Assembly (NCBI RefSeq): GCF_900232865.1
Contig: NZ_OCTS01000005.1
Location: 186,001 to 250,000 of the forward strand
Origin: Corynebacterium dentalis
GTDB lineage: Bacteria; Actinomycetota; Actinomycetes; Mycobacteriales; Mycobacteriaceae
DNA length: 64,000 nucleotides
Direction: 5' to 3'
The notes below the pieces were generated by a model. It did no database searches, was not told where the DNA came from, and saw only the letters and a program-made list of their open reading frames with translations. Below, one piece after another: positions 18,224 to 31,523 of this stretch. A program made the translations under genes and the position numbers. The number at the start of each line of letters is the position of its first letter. Position 1 is the first letter of the stretch.

Positions 18224-19543
18224 ATGCCCGCTATAGTCTTAGGAATTCTCGCGGTTTTGGTGGTGATTCTGGTCATCAAATCCGTTGCCCTGATCCCGCA
18301 GGGTGAAGCCGCAGTCATCGAGCGACTGGGGCGCTGGCAGCGCACCGTATCCGGACAGCTCACTCTGCTAGTTCCGTTCATCGATAAAGTGCGCGAGCGC
18401 ATTGATTCGCGTGAACAGGTGGTGAGCTTCCCACCGCAGGCCGTGATCACGCAGGACAACCTGACTGTGGCCATCGATATTGTGGTGACGTTCCAAATCA
18501 ATGATCCCGCCCGTGCCATCTATGGCGTGAACAACTACATCGTGGGTGTGGAGCAGATTTCTGTGGCCACGCTGCGTGACGTGGTGGGTGGCATGACGCT
18601 GGAGGAGTGCCTGACCTCCCGCGACGTGATTAATCGCCGCCTGCGAGGCGAATTGGATTCTGCCACCACCAAGTGGGGCTTGCGCATTTCCCGCGTGGAG
18701 CTGAAGGCCATCGATCCGCCACCATCCATCCAGCAGTCCATGGAGCTGCAGATGAAGGCAGAGCGCGAGAAGCGCGCCACCATTTTGACCGCGGAGGGTC
18801 GCCGCGAATCAGATATCAAGACTGCCGAAGGTGCCAAGCAGGCTCGCATCCTTTCCGCGGAAGGTGACAAGCACGCGCAGATTCTGGCCGCAGAGGCCGA
18901 GCGTCAGGCCACCATCCTGCGCGCCGAAGGTGAGCGCGCGGCAAAGTACCTGGAGGCTCAGGGTGATGCCAAGGCCATCCAGAAGATCAACGCCGCCATC
19001 AAGGCCGCGCAGATCACCCCAGATGTGCTGGCCTACCAGTACCTTGAGAAGTTGCCGGAGATGGCCAAGGGTTCGTCCAACAAGACGTGGCTCATCCCAA
19101 TGCAGTTTGGCGATTCCCTGGAGGGCTTCGCTAAGGCGCTGGGCAATCAGGATGCGGACGGTGTGTTCCGCTACCAGCCGGCAGACGTGGACGAGGAAAC
19201 CAAGCAGATGGCCACGGAAACAGATGCCTCGGATTGGTTCAACACGCAGTCCGCTCCGGAGATTGCTCGGGCAGTTGCAGAGGCCAACGCACAGGCGCAG
19301 AAGCCTGTTGACGATGAAGATCCCGGCATGAATCGCTCTGGAATGAATCGCTCCGGTGCAAAGCGCTCGAGCTCGACTCGCGCTGAAGAGCCCCAAGCCG
19401 ATGCCACCCCCGCAGGCCTAGAGCAGCACACCCCGGAGATTACTCAGCAGGCAGCTCATCAATACGGGCGAGCATATGGACAGCCAGGTTCCAACCAGCC
19501 TGCTCAGCCTGCCAACCCGCAGCAGCCAAACGCTGACTCATAG
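18224..19543 (+). CDS. SPFH/Band 7 membrane scaffold protein (paraslipin/QmcA type)
   Basis: 439 residues. N-terminal membrane helix (about 1-20), SPFH domain (about 25-200), then a long Ala/Glu/Arg coiled coil with repeated AEG/AER units, and a Gln/Pro/Asn-rich tail. Stomatin-like proteins oligomerise as membrane scaffolds and often bind proteases. Partner NfeD gene is directly upstream. The last 104 bp overlap the 3' end of the convergent HTH gene. Confidence 0.9.
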   Translation: MPAIVLGILAVLVVILVIKSVALIPQGEAAVIERLGRWQRTVSGQLTLLVPFIDKVRERIDSREQVVSFPPQAVITQDNLTVAIDIVVTFQINDPARAIYGVNNYIVGVEQISVATLRDVVGGMTLEECLTSRDVINRRLRGELDSATTKWGLRISRVELKAIDPPPSIQQSMELQMKAEREKRATILTAEGRRESDIKTAEGAKQARILSAEGDKHAQILAAEAERQATILRAEGERAAKYLEAQGDAKAIQKINAAIKAAQITPDVLAYQYLEKLPEMAKGSSNKTWLIPMQFGDSLEGFAKALGNQDADGVFRYQPADVDEETKQMATETDASDWFNTQSAPEIARAVAEANAQAQKPVDDEDPGMNRSGMNRSGAKRSSSTRAEEPQADATPAGLEQHTPEITQQAAHQYGRAYGQPGSNQPAQPANPQQPNADS

Positions 19544-20144
19544 CCTGCTTGGTGATTCCCACCAGCTCGGCCGCCTCGGACTGTAGGTGACCGGCACGCA
19601 GCATGGCTGTGGCCTCCCGTCCTTCTTTGGTGCGGCGGGAGAGCACGTGCGCCAGCAAGGTGAATGCCGCGGCGATATCCTCGCCGATTTCCGCTGCCTT
19701 GCCTGGTGCCATCACGCCGCCGGGGCCGGGCTTTTCGATGCGCACGCTGACCATGTTGGCGCGCTGTTTTTCGCCCAGCGCACGGTTGGCGGCTCCCATG
19801 CATTCTTTTTGTATTTCGGCGCTGTAGACATCTGCGTCTAGATCCTCGTGATCAAGTTCTTGAGCGCTTGCGACGTGTCTTGTGTGCCCTGTTTCTTTTT
19901 CCGACGCCACCGCTGACTGATCCGCGATCGCCCCAATTCCAATGGCGAAATCTCCTGCTTGGAGCAGGCTCATCACCACGCCGCCGGCCTCTTCTGGTCC
20001 GGGCACCACGCACACGAAGTCCTCAATGCCGAAAACTTCTTCCGAGAGCACGGCGGGGGAGTTCCCTAGCGCTTCTGCGACATCTCGCACATAGGATCCC
20101 CGCCGGCGTGAGCGGCCACGGTAGGACGCGCGAATTGCAAACAT
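19440..20144 (-). CDS. Hypothetical protein with C-terminal helix-turn-helix
   Basis: 234 residues. The C-terminal quarter contains a likely helix-turn-helix (SEAAELVGITKQAMSQRLAAAG, residues about 185-206), so DNA binding is plausible; the N-terminal part is acidic with no known domain. It follows the TVP38 gene with a 6-bp gap, so they share a transcript. The antisense dispersed word at 19896-19911 reads VASEKET in a probable loop (about residues 78-84). The 3' end overlaps the SPFH gene by 104 bp. Confidence 0.7.
   Translation of the reverse strand: MFAIRASYRGRSRRRGSYVRDVAEALGNSPAVLSEEVFGIEDFVCVVPGPEEAGGVVMSLLQAGDFAIGIGAIADQSAVASEKETGHTRHVASAQELDHEDLDADVYSAEIQKECMGAANRALGEKQRANMVSVRIEKPGPGGVMAPGKAAEIGEDIAAAFTLLAHVLSRRTKEGREATAMLRAGHLQSEAAELVGITKQAMSQRLAAAGWQAEQAGWNLAVHMLARIDELPAE
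19896..19911 (+). repeat. Dispersed 16-mer, one mismatch (TTTTTCCGACGCCACC)
   Basis: Antisense to the HTH gene. Preceded by GTTTC; the same left flank is seen in the copy at 43315-43330. Confidence 0.8.
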
Positions 20145-20150
20145 GAAGTT

Positions 20151-20933
20151 TTACCTTACCTCTCCGCCGGATGGCTTTGATTCAGACCCATCGGTGCCGT
20201 TGTCTTGAGCGCGTCCAGTCTTTTTCAGCATGCTGCGCCATTGCGCGAATTCGCGTGCGGACAAAGCAAATCCGCTGAGCACCACGACCACGGAGACCAG
20301 CAGAATCCAGGGATTACTTCCTGTGGCTAGGGCATCGGTGGCCATGACCGTGGCAATGGTATTCGGTGCTGATCCGCCCACGGTCACCAGAAGATAGGGG
20401 AGAACTGGGATGGTGGATAGGCCACACGCATAGTTGAGCAGGGAATACGGAATGGCGGGAACCATCCGCATGCCCAGCACTGCCACCCAGCCTCGCTCAG
20501 CAACGATCTTTCCCAGCAGAGCCAGACGCGGATCGCCTTCGCTCTTTTTCTCCACCCACGGCCTTCCGAAGATGCGCACCAAGGTCAATGAAATCAAGGC
20601 CGAGATCGCCAGCCCGGTGAGTGCTAGGACGCTTCCTTGAACTGCCCCGAAAAGCACTCCGGCGGCAATCGTCCACACTGTGCGGGGGATGGGAAGCTGG
20701 GTGAAACTGATCATGAGCAGCAGGTAGGTGGCGGGCGCCCAGTGTCCACTGGATTGCACCCAGTCACGGATCTGGCCAGTGGTGGGGACGGGTACCAGCA
20801 GGAAAAAAGCGACAAACGCAGCGAAAAGCACCGCGCCCAAGATCTTGGACGTGGTGCTCAGTGCGTTGAGGCGAATCCATACTGCGATGGAGCGCTGCTT
20901 CACGCGGGAAGAAAGGCTGTGTGCCTGTGACAT
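20151..20933 (-). CDS. TVP38/TMEM64 (DedA-superfamily) membrane protein
   Basis: 260 residues with about six hydrophobic segments. The conserved core [21 protein letters not shown] followed by a Gly/Arg-rich loop ([12 protein letters not shown]) is typical of the VTT domain, now linked to lipid scrambling or flipping. Soluble charged ends on both sides. First gene of a two-gene unit with the HTH protein; the tRNA gene is immediately upstream. Confidence 0.85.
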   Translation of the reverse strand: MSQAHSLSSRVKQRSIAVWIRLNALSTTSKILGAVLFAAFVAFFLLVPVPTTGQIRDWVQSSGHWAPATYLLLMISFTQLPIPRTVWTIAAGVLFGAVQGSVLALTGLAISALISLTLVRIFGRPWVEKKSEGDPRLALLGKIVAERGWVAVLGMRMVPAIPYSLLNYACGLSTIPVLPYLLVTVGGSAPNTIATVMATDALATGSNPWILLVSVVVVLSGFALSAREFAQWRSMLKKTGRAQDNGTDGSESKPSGGEVR

Positions 20934-20937
20934 TTTG

Positions 20938-21023
20938 TGTCCGGAGGGGGACTTGAACCCCCACGTCCGTTAATAGGACACTAGCACCTCAAGCTAGCGC
21001 GTCTGCCATTCCGCCACCCGGAC
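20938..21023 (-). tRNA. tRNA-Leu (anticodon GAG)
   Basis: 86 bases, class II tRNA. Acceptor GTCCGGG pairs with TCCGGAC (one G-U), discriminator A, anticodon stem CTAGC/GCTAG with loop TTGAGGT giving GAG, a long variable arm (TGTCCTATTAACGGAC region), and T arm GGGGGTTCAAGTCCCCC. CCA is not encoded. Confidence 0.95.
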
Positions 21024-21175
21024 AGGGTGCACATCCAGCGCAGCATATGCCGCACCGTATGCACGAGAAATTACTCTAGCGCTCGCGTCCTGCAATTCCA
21101 AACACGCAGGTAGCGACCTGCTATAACATCATAAATGTCTGTGCAGGCCATCCTGCTTTTCGCTAGGTTGGTCTC

Positions 21176-21727
21176 ATGAGCAATAGCAATCACCAACCGA
21201 CGTACGTTGATGACCGTTTTCCCGGACCGGACCCTTATGCGCCGCTGCCGGATCTACCTCCGCTGAAGGTGACCAGCGAGTCCTTTTCCGATGGCGATAA
21301 GCTGCCCGAGGATCAGCTGGGAGGCAACGATGTTTCTCCCGAGTTGACGTGGGAGCCAGGCCCTGAGGGCACCGAGTCTTATGCCGTCACCGTGTTTGAT
21401 CCAGATGCGCCTACGGCTTCCGGTTTCTGGCACTGGGCAGTGTTCAACATCCCTGCGGACGTGACTTCACTCAAGGTCGGCGCAGGCGATAAGGAACTTG
21501 CGGGCCTGCCTGACGGTGCCACGGCGCTCCGCGGCGATTCCGGCTCCCGCGGTTACTACGGTGCGATGCCTCCAGAGGGACACGGGCCTCACCGTTACCT
21601 GTACGCGGTCCACGCAGTTAGCGAGAACTTGGATATCGACGACCGTTCCACCGCCACGGTGCTCGGATTCAACTTGAACTTCAAAGCCACTGCGCGTGGC
21701 ATCATCTGGGGTTGGGCCGAGAACTAG
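21176..21727 (+). CDS. YbhB/YbcL family (PEBP, Raf kinase inhibitor-like) protein
   Basis: 183 residues, cytosolic. PEBP landmarks: FDPDAPTASGFWHWAVFNIP (anion-binding pocket) and GYYGAMPPEGHGPHRYLYAVHAV. Bacterial members have no agreed function; some inhibit serine proteases. Likely leaderless: TAGGTT at 21164-21169 ends 6 bases before ATG. Confidence 0.9.
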   Translation: MSNSNHQPTYVDDRFPGPDPYAPLPDLPPLKVTSESFSDGDKLPEDQLGGNDVSPELTWEPGPEGTESYAVTVFDPDAPTASGFWHWAVFNIPADVTSLKVGAGDKELAGLPDGATALRGDSGSRGYYGAMPPEGHGPHRYLYAVHAVSENLDIDDRSTATVLGFNLNFKATARGIIWGWAEN

Positions 21728-21752
21728 CCCACATGGGAACTAGTTAGGAAAG

Positions 21753-22862
21753 CTAGTTCCGCTTCCACTCGAGCTTGCTGCCCACGGCTTCGCTGATTGA
21801 TGCGAGGCCGTGGGCTTTCAGCTGTCCTGCGATGCCTCGGTGAATGTCCCGCACCCAGTCCGGGCCACCGTAAATGAATGGCGTGTAGCCCTGAATGAGG
21901 CTCGCACCAGCAGTGATGCGCTCCCACGCTTGCTCAGAGGTTTCAATTCCTCCCACGCTGACCAAAACCAGCTTGTTCCCAGCGCGCTCAGCGATCAGCC
22001 GCAGCACCTCCAGCGAACGAGCGGCAACCGGGGCGCCGGATACTCCGCCCGCGCCCAGGGCAGCCACGTACGTGGAATCGGTAGCCAACCCGTCCCGAGA
22101 GATAGTGGTGTTGGTCGCGATCAGGCCGGTAATCCCCAGCTCGATGGCTAGATCGGTGACGGCGAGGATGTCTGCGTCGGAAAGATCGGGGGCAATCTTC
22201 ACGAACAGTGGTCGATCGTTGACCGCCTGAACGGACTCGACGATGGGGCGCAGAGTCTCCACTGCTTGGAGGTCGCGCAAGCCCGGGGTGTTGGGGGAAG
22301 AAACGTTGATGACCAGGTAATCCGCGGCATCACCGACTGTCTGCGCGGAGTTGCGGTAATCGTTGTGTGCCACCGCGGCATCCGTGCGCTTCCACTTGCC
22401 GAGGTTCACGCCTATGGGCTCCGGGGTGGTGCGGATGCGCAAGCGCTGTGTGGCGGCAGTGATGCCCTCGTTGTTAAAGCCCATGCGGTTGAGGATCGCG
22501 CGGTCTGCAGGCAGGCGGAACAGCCGCGGGGTGGGGTTACCCGGTTGGTTAATGGAGGTCAAAGTGCCCACCTCGGCATAGCCGAACCCAAGTGGACCCC
22601 AGGCATTGAGCTCCTTGGCGTCCTTATCGAAGCCAGCCGCTAGGCCCAGCGGGCGAGGGAAGTGGATTCCGGCGATGTCTTGTGCCAGCGAGGGCTCGTC
22701 CACCACGAATAGCTTGCGCAGTACGGCCTGCGCGGCTTCGGAGCTGCTGACACACTCCAACCCGCGGGACATCAGGCCGTGGATTCGCTCGGGGGGAATG
22801 CGGAACATCTGCTTGAGCGCCACGTTGTAGGCCGCGCTGCGGAAGGAATCAATAGCGTTCAT
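21753..22862 (-). CDS. pyrD: Dihydroorotate dehydrogenase, quinone type (class 2)
   Basis: 369 residues. Oxidises dihydroorotate to orotate in pyrimidine synthesis and passes electrons to the membrane quinone. Class 2 features: N-terminal helical extension of about 40 residues, GLAAGFDKDAKELNAW, NVSSPNTPGLRDLQ, FVKIAPDLSDADI and GLIATNTTISRDG. FMN-binding VSVGGIETSEQAWERI is near the C-terminus. Monocistronic. Confidence 0.95.
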   Translation of the reverse strand: MNAIDSFRSAAYNVALKQMFRIPPERIHGLMSRGLECVSSSEAAQAVLRKLFVVDEPSLAQDIAGIHFPRPLGLAAGFDKDAKELNAWGPLGFGYAEVGTLTSINQPGNPTPRLFRLPADRAILNRMGFNNEGITAATQRLRIRTTPEPIGVNLGKWKRTDAAVAHNDYRNSAQTVGDAADYLVINVSSPNTPGLRDLQAVETLRPIVESVQAVNDRPLFVKIAPDLSDADILAVTDLAIELGITGLIATNTTISRDGLATDSTYVAALGAGGVSGAPVAARSLEVLRLIAERAGNKLVLVSVGGIETSEQAWERITAGASLIQGYTPFIYGGPDWVRDIHRGIAGQLKAHGLASISEAVGSKLEWKRN

Positions 22863-22932
22863 AGCCGTGCTCTTTCGTGTTGAGTCTGTGCTGCTTTGTC
22901 GAGTTGTTTAGTGGGCGTTGAGCGCCTGGGCG

Positions 22933-24111
22933 CTAGTTCTGCCCGCCCAGGATTTCCGAGCCGAAGGTCTCCTTCGCGTCCACGCCCTGCTGCAGCCCCT
23001 TGTCCACGTCCTCGGAAGTCAAGCTCTGCCACTGGCCATCTTCGCTGATCAACAGCAGTTGCCCGTCAGCTCCGTCGATGACGTTACGAACATCGGCGAT
23101 CGTATCGAACTGCGCCACGGGAACTGGGGTGCCGGAATCAATACGGAAACCGGTGAGCTTGTTATCGCCAGTGGTGGACACCCACGCGATCTGCCGATCC
23201 GCATCCCAACGAACCGCCCATGGGGAAGGACCCACGGGCGCCTCTTGGTGCAGGCGAACCACGTCGCGCATCGTGAAGATCTGTACCTGCTGCTGCCGGT
23301 GGTCGGAGGCGACGATCACGCCGTCATCCCCGTTGCCCTGAGCTGCTTCGCCCACACCTTGGCCGATGCGCAGCGCAGCGTTGTTGGCTTCATCTGCGAG
23401 GGAGACATCACTGATGGTGGTCTGACTGCGGTCGATCACGGCAGCGCGCTGATCCTGCCCCTCTCCGGGGTTGATCAGCAGGGTCTCATCCGTGTTGGAG
23501 GTGACCACGGCATCACCGGTCTTGGAGCCGTCCGCATTGTAGAAGTTGACCTTCTCGCTGCCCTTCACTCCCGCCACGGCCGTGCCGGACGCAGCGAACG
23601 TGCCGGAGCTGACCAGACCCTCCAGGGCCACTTCGCGCAGCTTCTTGCCATCTGGACCATAGTTCAGCAGCTTGTCCTGACAGGCCACAGCCACGCCATC
23701 TGCAGAGGTGCTCACGTTGTGGCAGCTCGGATCCACGTCCGCCTTGGTGCCACCGTTGGCCGAAACATCTTCGGCCGTGCCGATCAGCAGCGAGCCCTCC
23801 CGCAGCACAGCAACGGAATTTTCCTCTCCACTCAGCTCCACGGAGGCCACATCGAGGATGCCGCCGGGAGTGCTGCTTTGAGTTCCTGGCAGGTTGTCCT
23901 TGGCAGCGGGGGAGGCATCCGGCCGGGATGGGTCACCCGCGAGCGGACGGTCCGATTGTTCTTCTGCGCCATCCTCGGAATTTCCCAGCATTTGCTGTGT
24001 ACATCCTGCCAAAATCAGTCCGCTGGCAATCAGTACTGCGCCCACTGCATATTTCCTCGTGCGAGGGTTTTTTGGTGACCGAGTGGCAATGGTATTCACG
24101 AGCGTTTTCAC
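22933..24111 (-). CDS. Predicted lipoprotein with beta-propeller-like repeats
   Basis: 392 residues. Basic N-terminus, hydrophobic segment and lipobox LILAGC (Cys at about residue 36), so it should be lipidated and exported. The next 40 residues are a disordered linker, then repeated short beta-rich units typical of a propeller (for example [19 protein letters not shown]). No enzymatic motif. Divergent from uppP with about 69 bp between starts; a role in envelope biology is inference. GTG start; alternative GTG four codons later. Confidence 0.75.
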   Translation of the reverse strand: MKTLVNTIATRSPKNPRTRKYAVGAVLIASGLILAGCTQQMLGNSEDGAEEQSDRPLAGDPSRPDASPAAKDNLPGTQSSTPGGILDVASVELSGEENSVAVLREGSLLIGTAEDVSANGGTKADVDPSCHNVSTSADGVAVACQDKLLNYGPDGKKLREVALEGLVSSGTFAASGTAVAGVKGSEKVNFYNADGSKTGDAVVTSNTDETLLINPGEGQDQRAAVIDRSQTTISDVSLADEANNAALRIGQGVGEAAQGNGDDGVIVASDHRQQQVQIFTMRDVVRLHQEAPVGPSPWAVRWDADRQIAWVSTTGDNKLTGFRIDSGTPVPVAQFDTIADVRNVIDGADGQLLLISEDGQWQSLTSEDVDKGLQQGVDAKETFGSEILGGQN

Positions 24112-24180
24112 AGATTCAACGCTACCAGTCCCGGTTTTGAATCAAAGTATCCACTGTGGTGGGGTGTATGGTCACTTTTC

Positions 24181-25017
24181 ATGGCAACAGACATGTCGTG
24201 GCTACAGGTCATCGTTCTCTCACTGGTTCAGGGTTTGACCGAGTTTCTTCCCGTTTCTTCCTCTGGCCATTTGCGCATCATTTCCACGCTCTTCTGGGGC
24301 GAAGATGCCGGCGCGTCATTCACCGCGGTGGTGCAGTTGGGTACTGAGGCCGCCGTGTTGGTCTACTTCGCTAAGGACATCTGGCGGATTCTGCTGGCAT
24401 GGTTCGCAGGTCTAGCAGATAAGTCCAAGCGCAACTTCGATTACCGCATGGGGTGGATGGTTATTTTCGGAACCATCCCGGTGGGCCTACTGGGCTTTTT
24501 GGGCAAGGACTTCATCCGCGAGAATCTCCGCAACCTGTGGATCACCGCAGCCATGCTGGTGCTGTTTTCTTTCGTGTTCATCATCGCGGAGCGCATGGGG
24601 CGCCGCGAGCGTAGTTTCGACCAGCTGACCATGCGCGATGCACTGTGGATGGGTCTGGCGCAGTGTCTGGCGCTCATTCCTGGTGTGTCCCGCTCTGGCG
24701 GCACGGTCTCTGCCGGTTTGTTCTTGGGGCTGGACCGCGAGGTCGCCACTCGCTTTTCCTTCTTGTTGGCGATCCCCGCCGTGTTGGCTTCCGGTCTGTT
24801 TTCTTTGCCCGACGCCTTCAGCCCCGAAGCCGGCCAGGCTGCCTCCGGCCTGCAGCTTTTCGTGGGTACTGCGATCGCCTTCGCGGTGGGCTATGCCTCC
24901 ATCGCCTGGTTGCTCCGCTTTGTGGCGCACCACTCGTTCGCGTGGTTCGCGGCCTGGCGCATCCCCGTGGGCTTGCTGGTGATGGCGCTTCTGGCAGCGG
25001 GTGTCTTGCAGGCCTGA
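24181..25017 (+). CDS. uppP: Undecaprenyl-diphosphatase UppP
   Basis: 278 residues, about eight membrane helices. Dephosphorylates undecaprenyl (or decaprenyl) pyrophosphate to recycle the lipid carrier for peptidoglycan and arabinogalactan. Both active-site motifs are present: [13 protein letters not shown] near residue 20 and [15 protein letters not shown] near residue 163. TATGGT at 24167-24172 ends 8 bases before the ATG, a leaderless pattern. The linker [10 protein letters not shown] near residue 208 is encoded by a sequence resembling the dispersed word. Confidence 0.95.
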   Translation: MATDMSWLQVIVLSLVQGLTEFLPVSSSGHLRIISTLFWGEDAGASFTAVVQLGTEAAVLVYFAKDIWRILLAWFAGLADKSKRNFDYRMGWMVIFGTIPVGLLGFLGKDFIRENLRNLWITAAMLVLFSFVFIIAERMGRRERSFDQLTMRDALWMGLAQCLALIPGVSRSGGTVSAGLFLGLDREVATRFSFLLAIPAVLASGLFSLPDAFSPEAGQAASGLQLFVGTAIAFAVGYASIAWLLRFVAHHSFAWFAAWRIPVGLLVMALLAAGVLQA

Positions 25018-25063
25018 CCCGCTTGATGGATACCTCACCTACTTGCCTAGTCCGGTAGATAGT

Positions 25064-25069
25064 TACAGT
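25064..25069 (+). promoter_or_regulatory. -10 hexamer TACAGT before mshC
   Basis: TANNNT with 7 bases to ATG 25077; no Shine-Dalgarno. Confidence 0.5.
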
Positions 25070-25076
25070 AGGGATC

Positions 25077-26366
25077 ATGCATTCATGGCCGAACCCTTCC
25101 ATCCCGGTTCTCGAGGGCGAAGTTCCCGCTCTCGCTCTGTACGACACGGCGGATGATTCCATTAAGCCCGTTGAACGTCCCGCAGATCCTTCTGCGGACG
25201 TAGGGATTTATGTTTGTGGAATCACGCCTTATGATTCCACTCACCTCGGCCATGCAGCCACGTATCTGACGTTTGACCTGATCAACCGCTATCTCATGAG
25301 CGGGGGAATCGGGGTGCACTACGTACAGAACATCACCGATGTGGATGATCCCCTGTTCGAGCGGGCGGAGCGCGATGGTGTGGATTGGCGTGAGCTGGGC
25401 ACTAGCCAGGTGGATCTGTTCCGCTCTGATATGGAACAGCTCTCGGTGGTTCCGCCACGGCATTACATTGGCGCGATGGAGTCCATCGATGAGGTCGTTG
25501 ACTTGGTCACTCGTCTTCTGGAGGTAGGCGCTGCTTATCAGCTGGAGGATGATGAATACGCGGATGTGTACGCGGATTACACCTTCACTTCACAGTTTGG
25601 CTACGAGTCTCGGTATGACAAGGAGACGATGGACGAGCTATTCGCCGAGCGTGGCGGAGACCCCGAGCGCCCCGGCAAGCGCCATCCTCTCGACGCGCTG
25701 CTGTGGCGGGCGCACCGGGACGGTGAACCTGAGTGGGAAGCACCGTTCGGCGCAGGTCGCCCTGGTTGGCATATCGAGTGTTCGGCCATCGCCTTAAACC
25801 GTCTGGGCACGCCTTTTGCAATCCAGGGCGGCGGATCTGACCTACGTTTCCCGCACCATGAGTTCTCTGCAGCGCACGCGGAGGCCGCCAGTGGTTGTCC
25901 ACGGATGGCTCATCATTATGTGCACTCCGGCATGATCGGTCTGGATGGCACCAAGATGAGCAAGTCGCTGGGCAACTTGGTCTTTGTTCACAAGTTGGTG
26001 GAGCAGGGTCACGATCCTTCGGCAATCCGCGTGGGCCTGTTCGCTTCTCACTACCGCGATGACCGCGACTGGTCTGAGCAGATCCTCGCCGAGGCGGAGC
26101 AGCGCTTGGAGCTGTGGCGTTCCGCATGGGAATCGCTCAGTGGTTCTCCGCAGGCGTCTGCGGAAGCCGGCGCAGCCGTGCCGGATACCACCGAGCAGCT
26201 GATCTTCGATCTACGCACTGCGTTGTCCCAGGATCTGGACACCCCAGAGGCGCTGCGGGTGATGGATTCGTGGGCACATAGCGTGAACACCGGGAAGTCC
26301 ACGGCTGTGGCGTCGACGATCGAAGATGCCTTGTTCGCCCTGCTGGGCGTTCGACTCTCGCGTTAG
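25077..26366 (+). CDS. mshC: MshC, cysteine:GlcN-Ins ligase of mycothiol synthesis
   Basis: 429 residues. ATP-dependent ligation of cysteine to GlcN-inositol, the third step of mycothiol synthesis. Derived from CysRS: starts [10 protein letters not shown] as in MshC, has the zinc-ligand segment [14 protein letters not shown] (HIGH-like) near residue 46, [10 protein letters not shown], and KMSKS near residue 294. It lacks the CysRS tRNA-binding domain, as expected. The next gene begins 10 bp after the stop. Confidence 0.95.
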   Translation: MHSWPNPSIPVLEGEVPALALYDTADDSIKPVERPADPSADVGIYVCGITPYDSTHLGHAATYLTFDLINRYLMSGGIGVHYVQNITDVDDPLFERAERDGVDWRELGTSQVDLFRSDMEQLSVVPPRHYIGAMESIDEVVDLVTRLLEVGAAYQLEDDEYADVYADYTFTSQFGYESRYDKETMDELFAERGGDPERPGKRHPLDALLWRAHRDGEPEWEAPFGAGRPGWHIECSAIALNRLGTPFAIQGGGSDLRFPHHEFSAAHAEAASGCPRMAHHYVHSGMIGLDGTKMSKSLGNLVFVHKLVEQGHDPSAIRVGLFASHYRDDRDWSEQILAEAEQRLELWRSAWESLSGSPQASAEAGAAVPDTTEQLIFDLRTALSQDLDTPEALRVMDSWAHSVNTGKSTAVASTIEDALFALLGVRLSR

Positions 26367-26376
26367 GATGGGGGCC

Positions 26377-26844
26377 ATGAGCAACGAGATCACGCAAGCC
26401 CGCGATAACTTCCTTGACAATCTGCACTCCATGGCCACCGGAAGCTACCTCCGTGAGGAGGACAAGGAATTTTGGGAAGCTCCGTACCCCGAGTCCGTAG
26501 TCAGCGAGGCACGCCTCATCTTGGATGATCTTATTTCCGACGCCAACAATGCGTCTGTCGTGGCGCCTCACGATTTCCAGCAGGCCGCTGAAACCGGGGG
26601 AGAAGCTGGCGATGAGGATGCCGGCACGATCACCTCGGTGGAAACGCTCGCGATGATTTCCGTGGTTAATCGCCACGTCAATCCGTTGCTTGCGCTGTCT
26701 GAAAAGCACGATGGCGCAATGCTGGAGGATGAAGAGGTTTCTGATCTCAATGAGCTGATCCGCGCTCTGTCCCGCAAGGTCGGCGCTGATGAGGATGCTG
26801 TGGTGGCGCACGTCGATCAGCTCGTGGACAGTTACGGCAACTAG
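26377..26844 (+). CDS. Hypothetical acidic protein downstream of mshC
   Basis: 155 residues, acidic, predicted helical, no signal peptide or known domain. ATG 26377 is supported by TAGGAT at 26364-26369 ending 7 bases upstream. The dispersed word (26532-26547) encodes ISDANN in the middle of the protein. It lies between mshC and metH, an order I recall from other corynebacteria. Confidence 0.75.
   Translation: MSNEITQARDNFLDNLHSMATGSYLREEDKEFWEAPYPESVVSEARLILDDLISDANNASVVAPHDFQQAAETGGEAGDEDAGTITSVETLAMISVVNRHVNPLLALSEKHDGAMLEDEEVSDLNELIRALSRKVGADEDAVVAHVDQLVDSYGN
26532..26547 (+). repeat. Dispersed 16-mer, one mismatch (TATTTCCGACGCCAAC)
   Basis: Sense to the acidic hypothetical gene, read ISDANN. 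Mismatch only in the T-tract. Confidence 0.8.
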
Positions 26845-26885
26845 TGGCTCGGACCCGAGTAGCTCTGTACTAAGCTGTCTAGTTA

Positions 26886-30518
<3,633 letters not shown>

Positions 30519-30527
30519 GTGGAGGCG

Positions 30528-30555
30528 GCTGGCGCCTTAAAAAACCGGTGCCAGC
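30528..30555. terminator. Hairpin between metH and the thioesterase gene
   Basis: GCTGGCGCC (30528-30536) and GGTGCCAGC (30547-30555), 8 of 9 paired, loop TTAAAAAACC. It lies at the convergent stops, within the last codons of the minus-strand gene. Confidence 0.5.
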
Positions 30556-31445
30556 ATGATCGCTTGATTCACCGAGCCGATGGGTCCAGAGGTGTCGTAG
30601 ATCCGCGCGACGGTGGTGCCGATGCCGTCTGGCCCATAGTTGGCCTCGGCGAGGATGCCCGTCCATTCGCCCACCGGCATGCGGTGTAGGTAGACAGACA
30701 TGTCCACGTTCATGTAGGTCCACTCCTTTACGCTCAACAGCTCGGGATTGAGTCCGTTGGCGATGTCCACCACTTTCATCAGCTGCGTCCACGGGGTCTC
30801 AGGACTACCAGCAACAGTGGGGTAGGAGCTGCGTGCCCAATAGGCATAGGCATTGCCCGGCGCGAAATCATCGTGCTTTTGTGAACTGTTGTCTGGGAGC
30901 TCCACTTGGATTGCGTCGATCGAATCGATGTATCCGCTGCTCCAGTGCTGGAGCCATTGTGTGGCGGGAGTGCCCTGTTCGGGTCCGGGGATACGCCGCG
31001 CCACGGATCGCTCCACCTCAGTAGTGTCTCTGTCAGTCAACCACCAGCCCCGGCCACGAATGCATTGCCTACCTTGAGCATCGCTGACAACGGCCTCCAG
31101 CAAGCTAATGCGCCTGCCGGGGCGAATCACAGTAATGCGTCCGAACAAGGTTCTCAGAGGAACCGCACCGAGGAGGTCGACGGACATGCGGGCATAACGC
31201 CCGTCGTGCGTACTCAACCCCGCATCGTGGGCACCCACCTCCAGCAAGTAGGCAATGAGTGCGGCTGGGGGAGAGCCGTGCTGGAAACCCTGGCCCCATG
31301 GGCTCGCCGTCAACTCCGTGGCCGTGAAGCGGTATTCCTTCGTGGAGTTGTCCCCCTCGGTTACGGTCTCCACGTGATCCAGCGTGAAGTAGCTTTCCGG
31401 CGAATCTTGCGCGTTGTCATTGTGGCGAGATGTGTTCTGCGTCAT
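30537..31445 (-). CDS. Acyl-CoA thioesterase family protein (double hotdog)
   Basis: 302 residues. Two hotdog halves: FQHGSPPAALIAYLLE near residue 60 resembles the hotdog helix, and the C-terminal half contains DMSVYLHRMPVGEWTGILAE. Family members hydrolyse acyl-CoA or act in lipid breakdown; substrate unknown. ATG 31445 is chosen because AAAGGAGG lies 5 bases upstream; a longer in-frame start at 31463 covers that site. Single gene. Confidence 0.75.
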   Translation of the reverse strand: MTQNTSRHNDNAQDSPESYFTLDHVETVTEGDNSTKEYRFTATELTASPWGQGFQHGSPPAALIAYLLEVGAHDAGLSTHDGRYARMSVDLLGAVPLRTLFGRITVIRPGRRISLLEAVVSDAQGRQCIRGRGWWLTDRDTTEVERSVARRIPGPEQGTPATQWLQHWSSGYIDSIDAIQVELPDNSSQKHDDFAPGNAYAYWARSSYPTVAGSPETPWTQLMKVVDIANGLNPELLSVKEWTYMNVDMSVYLHRMPVGEWTGILAEANYGPDGIGTTVARIYDTSGPIGSVNQAIMLAPVF

Positions 31446-31523
31446 ACTTTCCTCCTTTCCCACACTGTACGGGTGAGGGCTTCACTGCGAGGATGGTTTC
31501 GGTGCCTTAGGGTTAGCCACATC

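Noticed and set aside
22167..22190. Dispersed word inside pyrD (TGCGTCGGAAAGATC)
   Set aside because: It encodes the conserved PDLSDADI of DHODH, so the similarity is protein-driven.
26845..26885. Cobalamin riboswitch before metH
   Set aside because: Only 41 bp between genes, too short for the aptamer.
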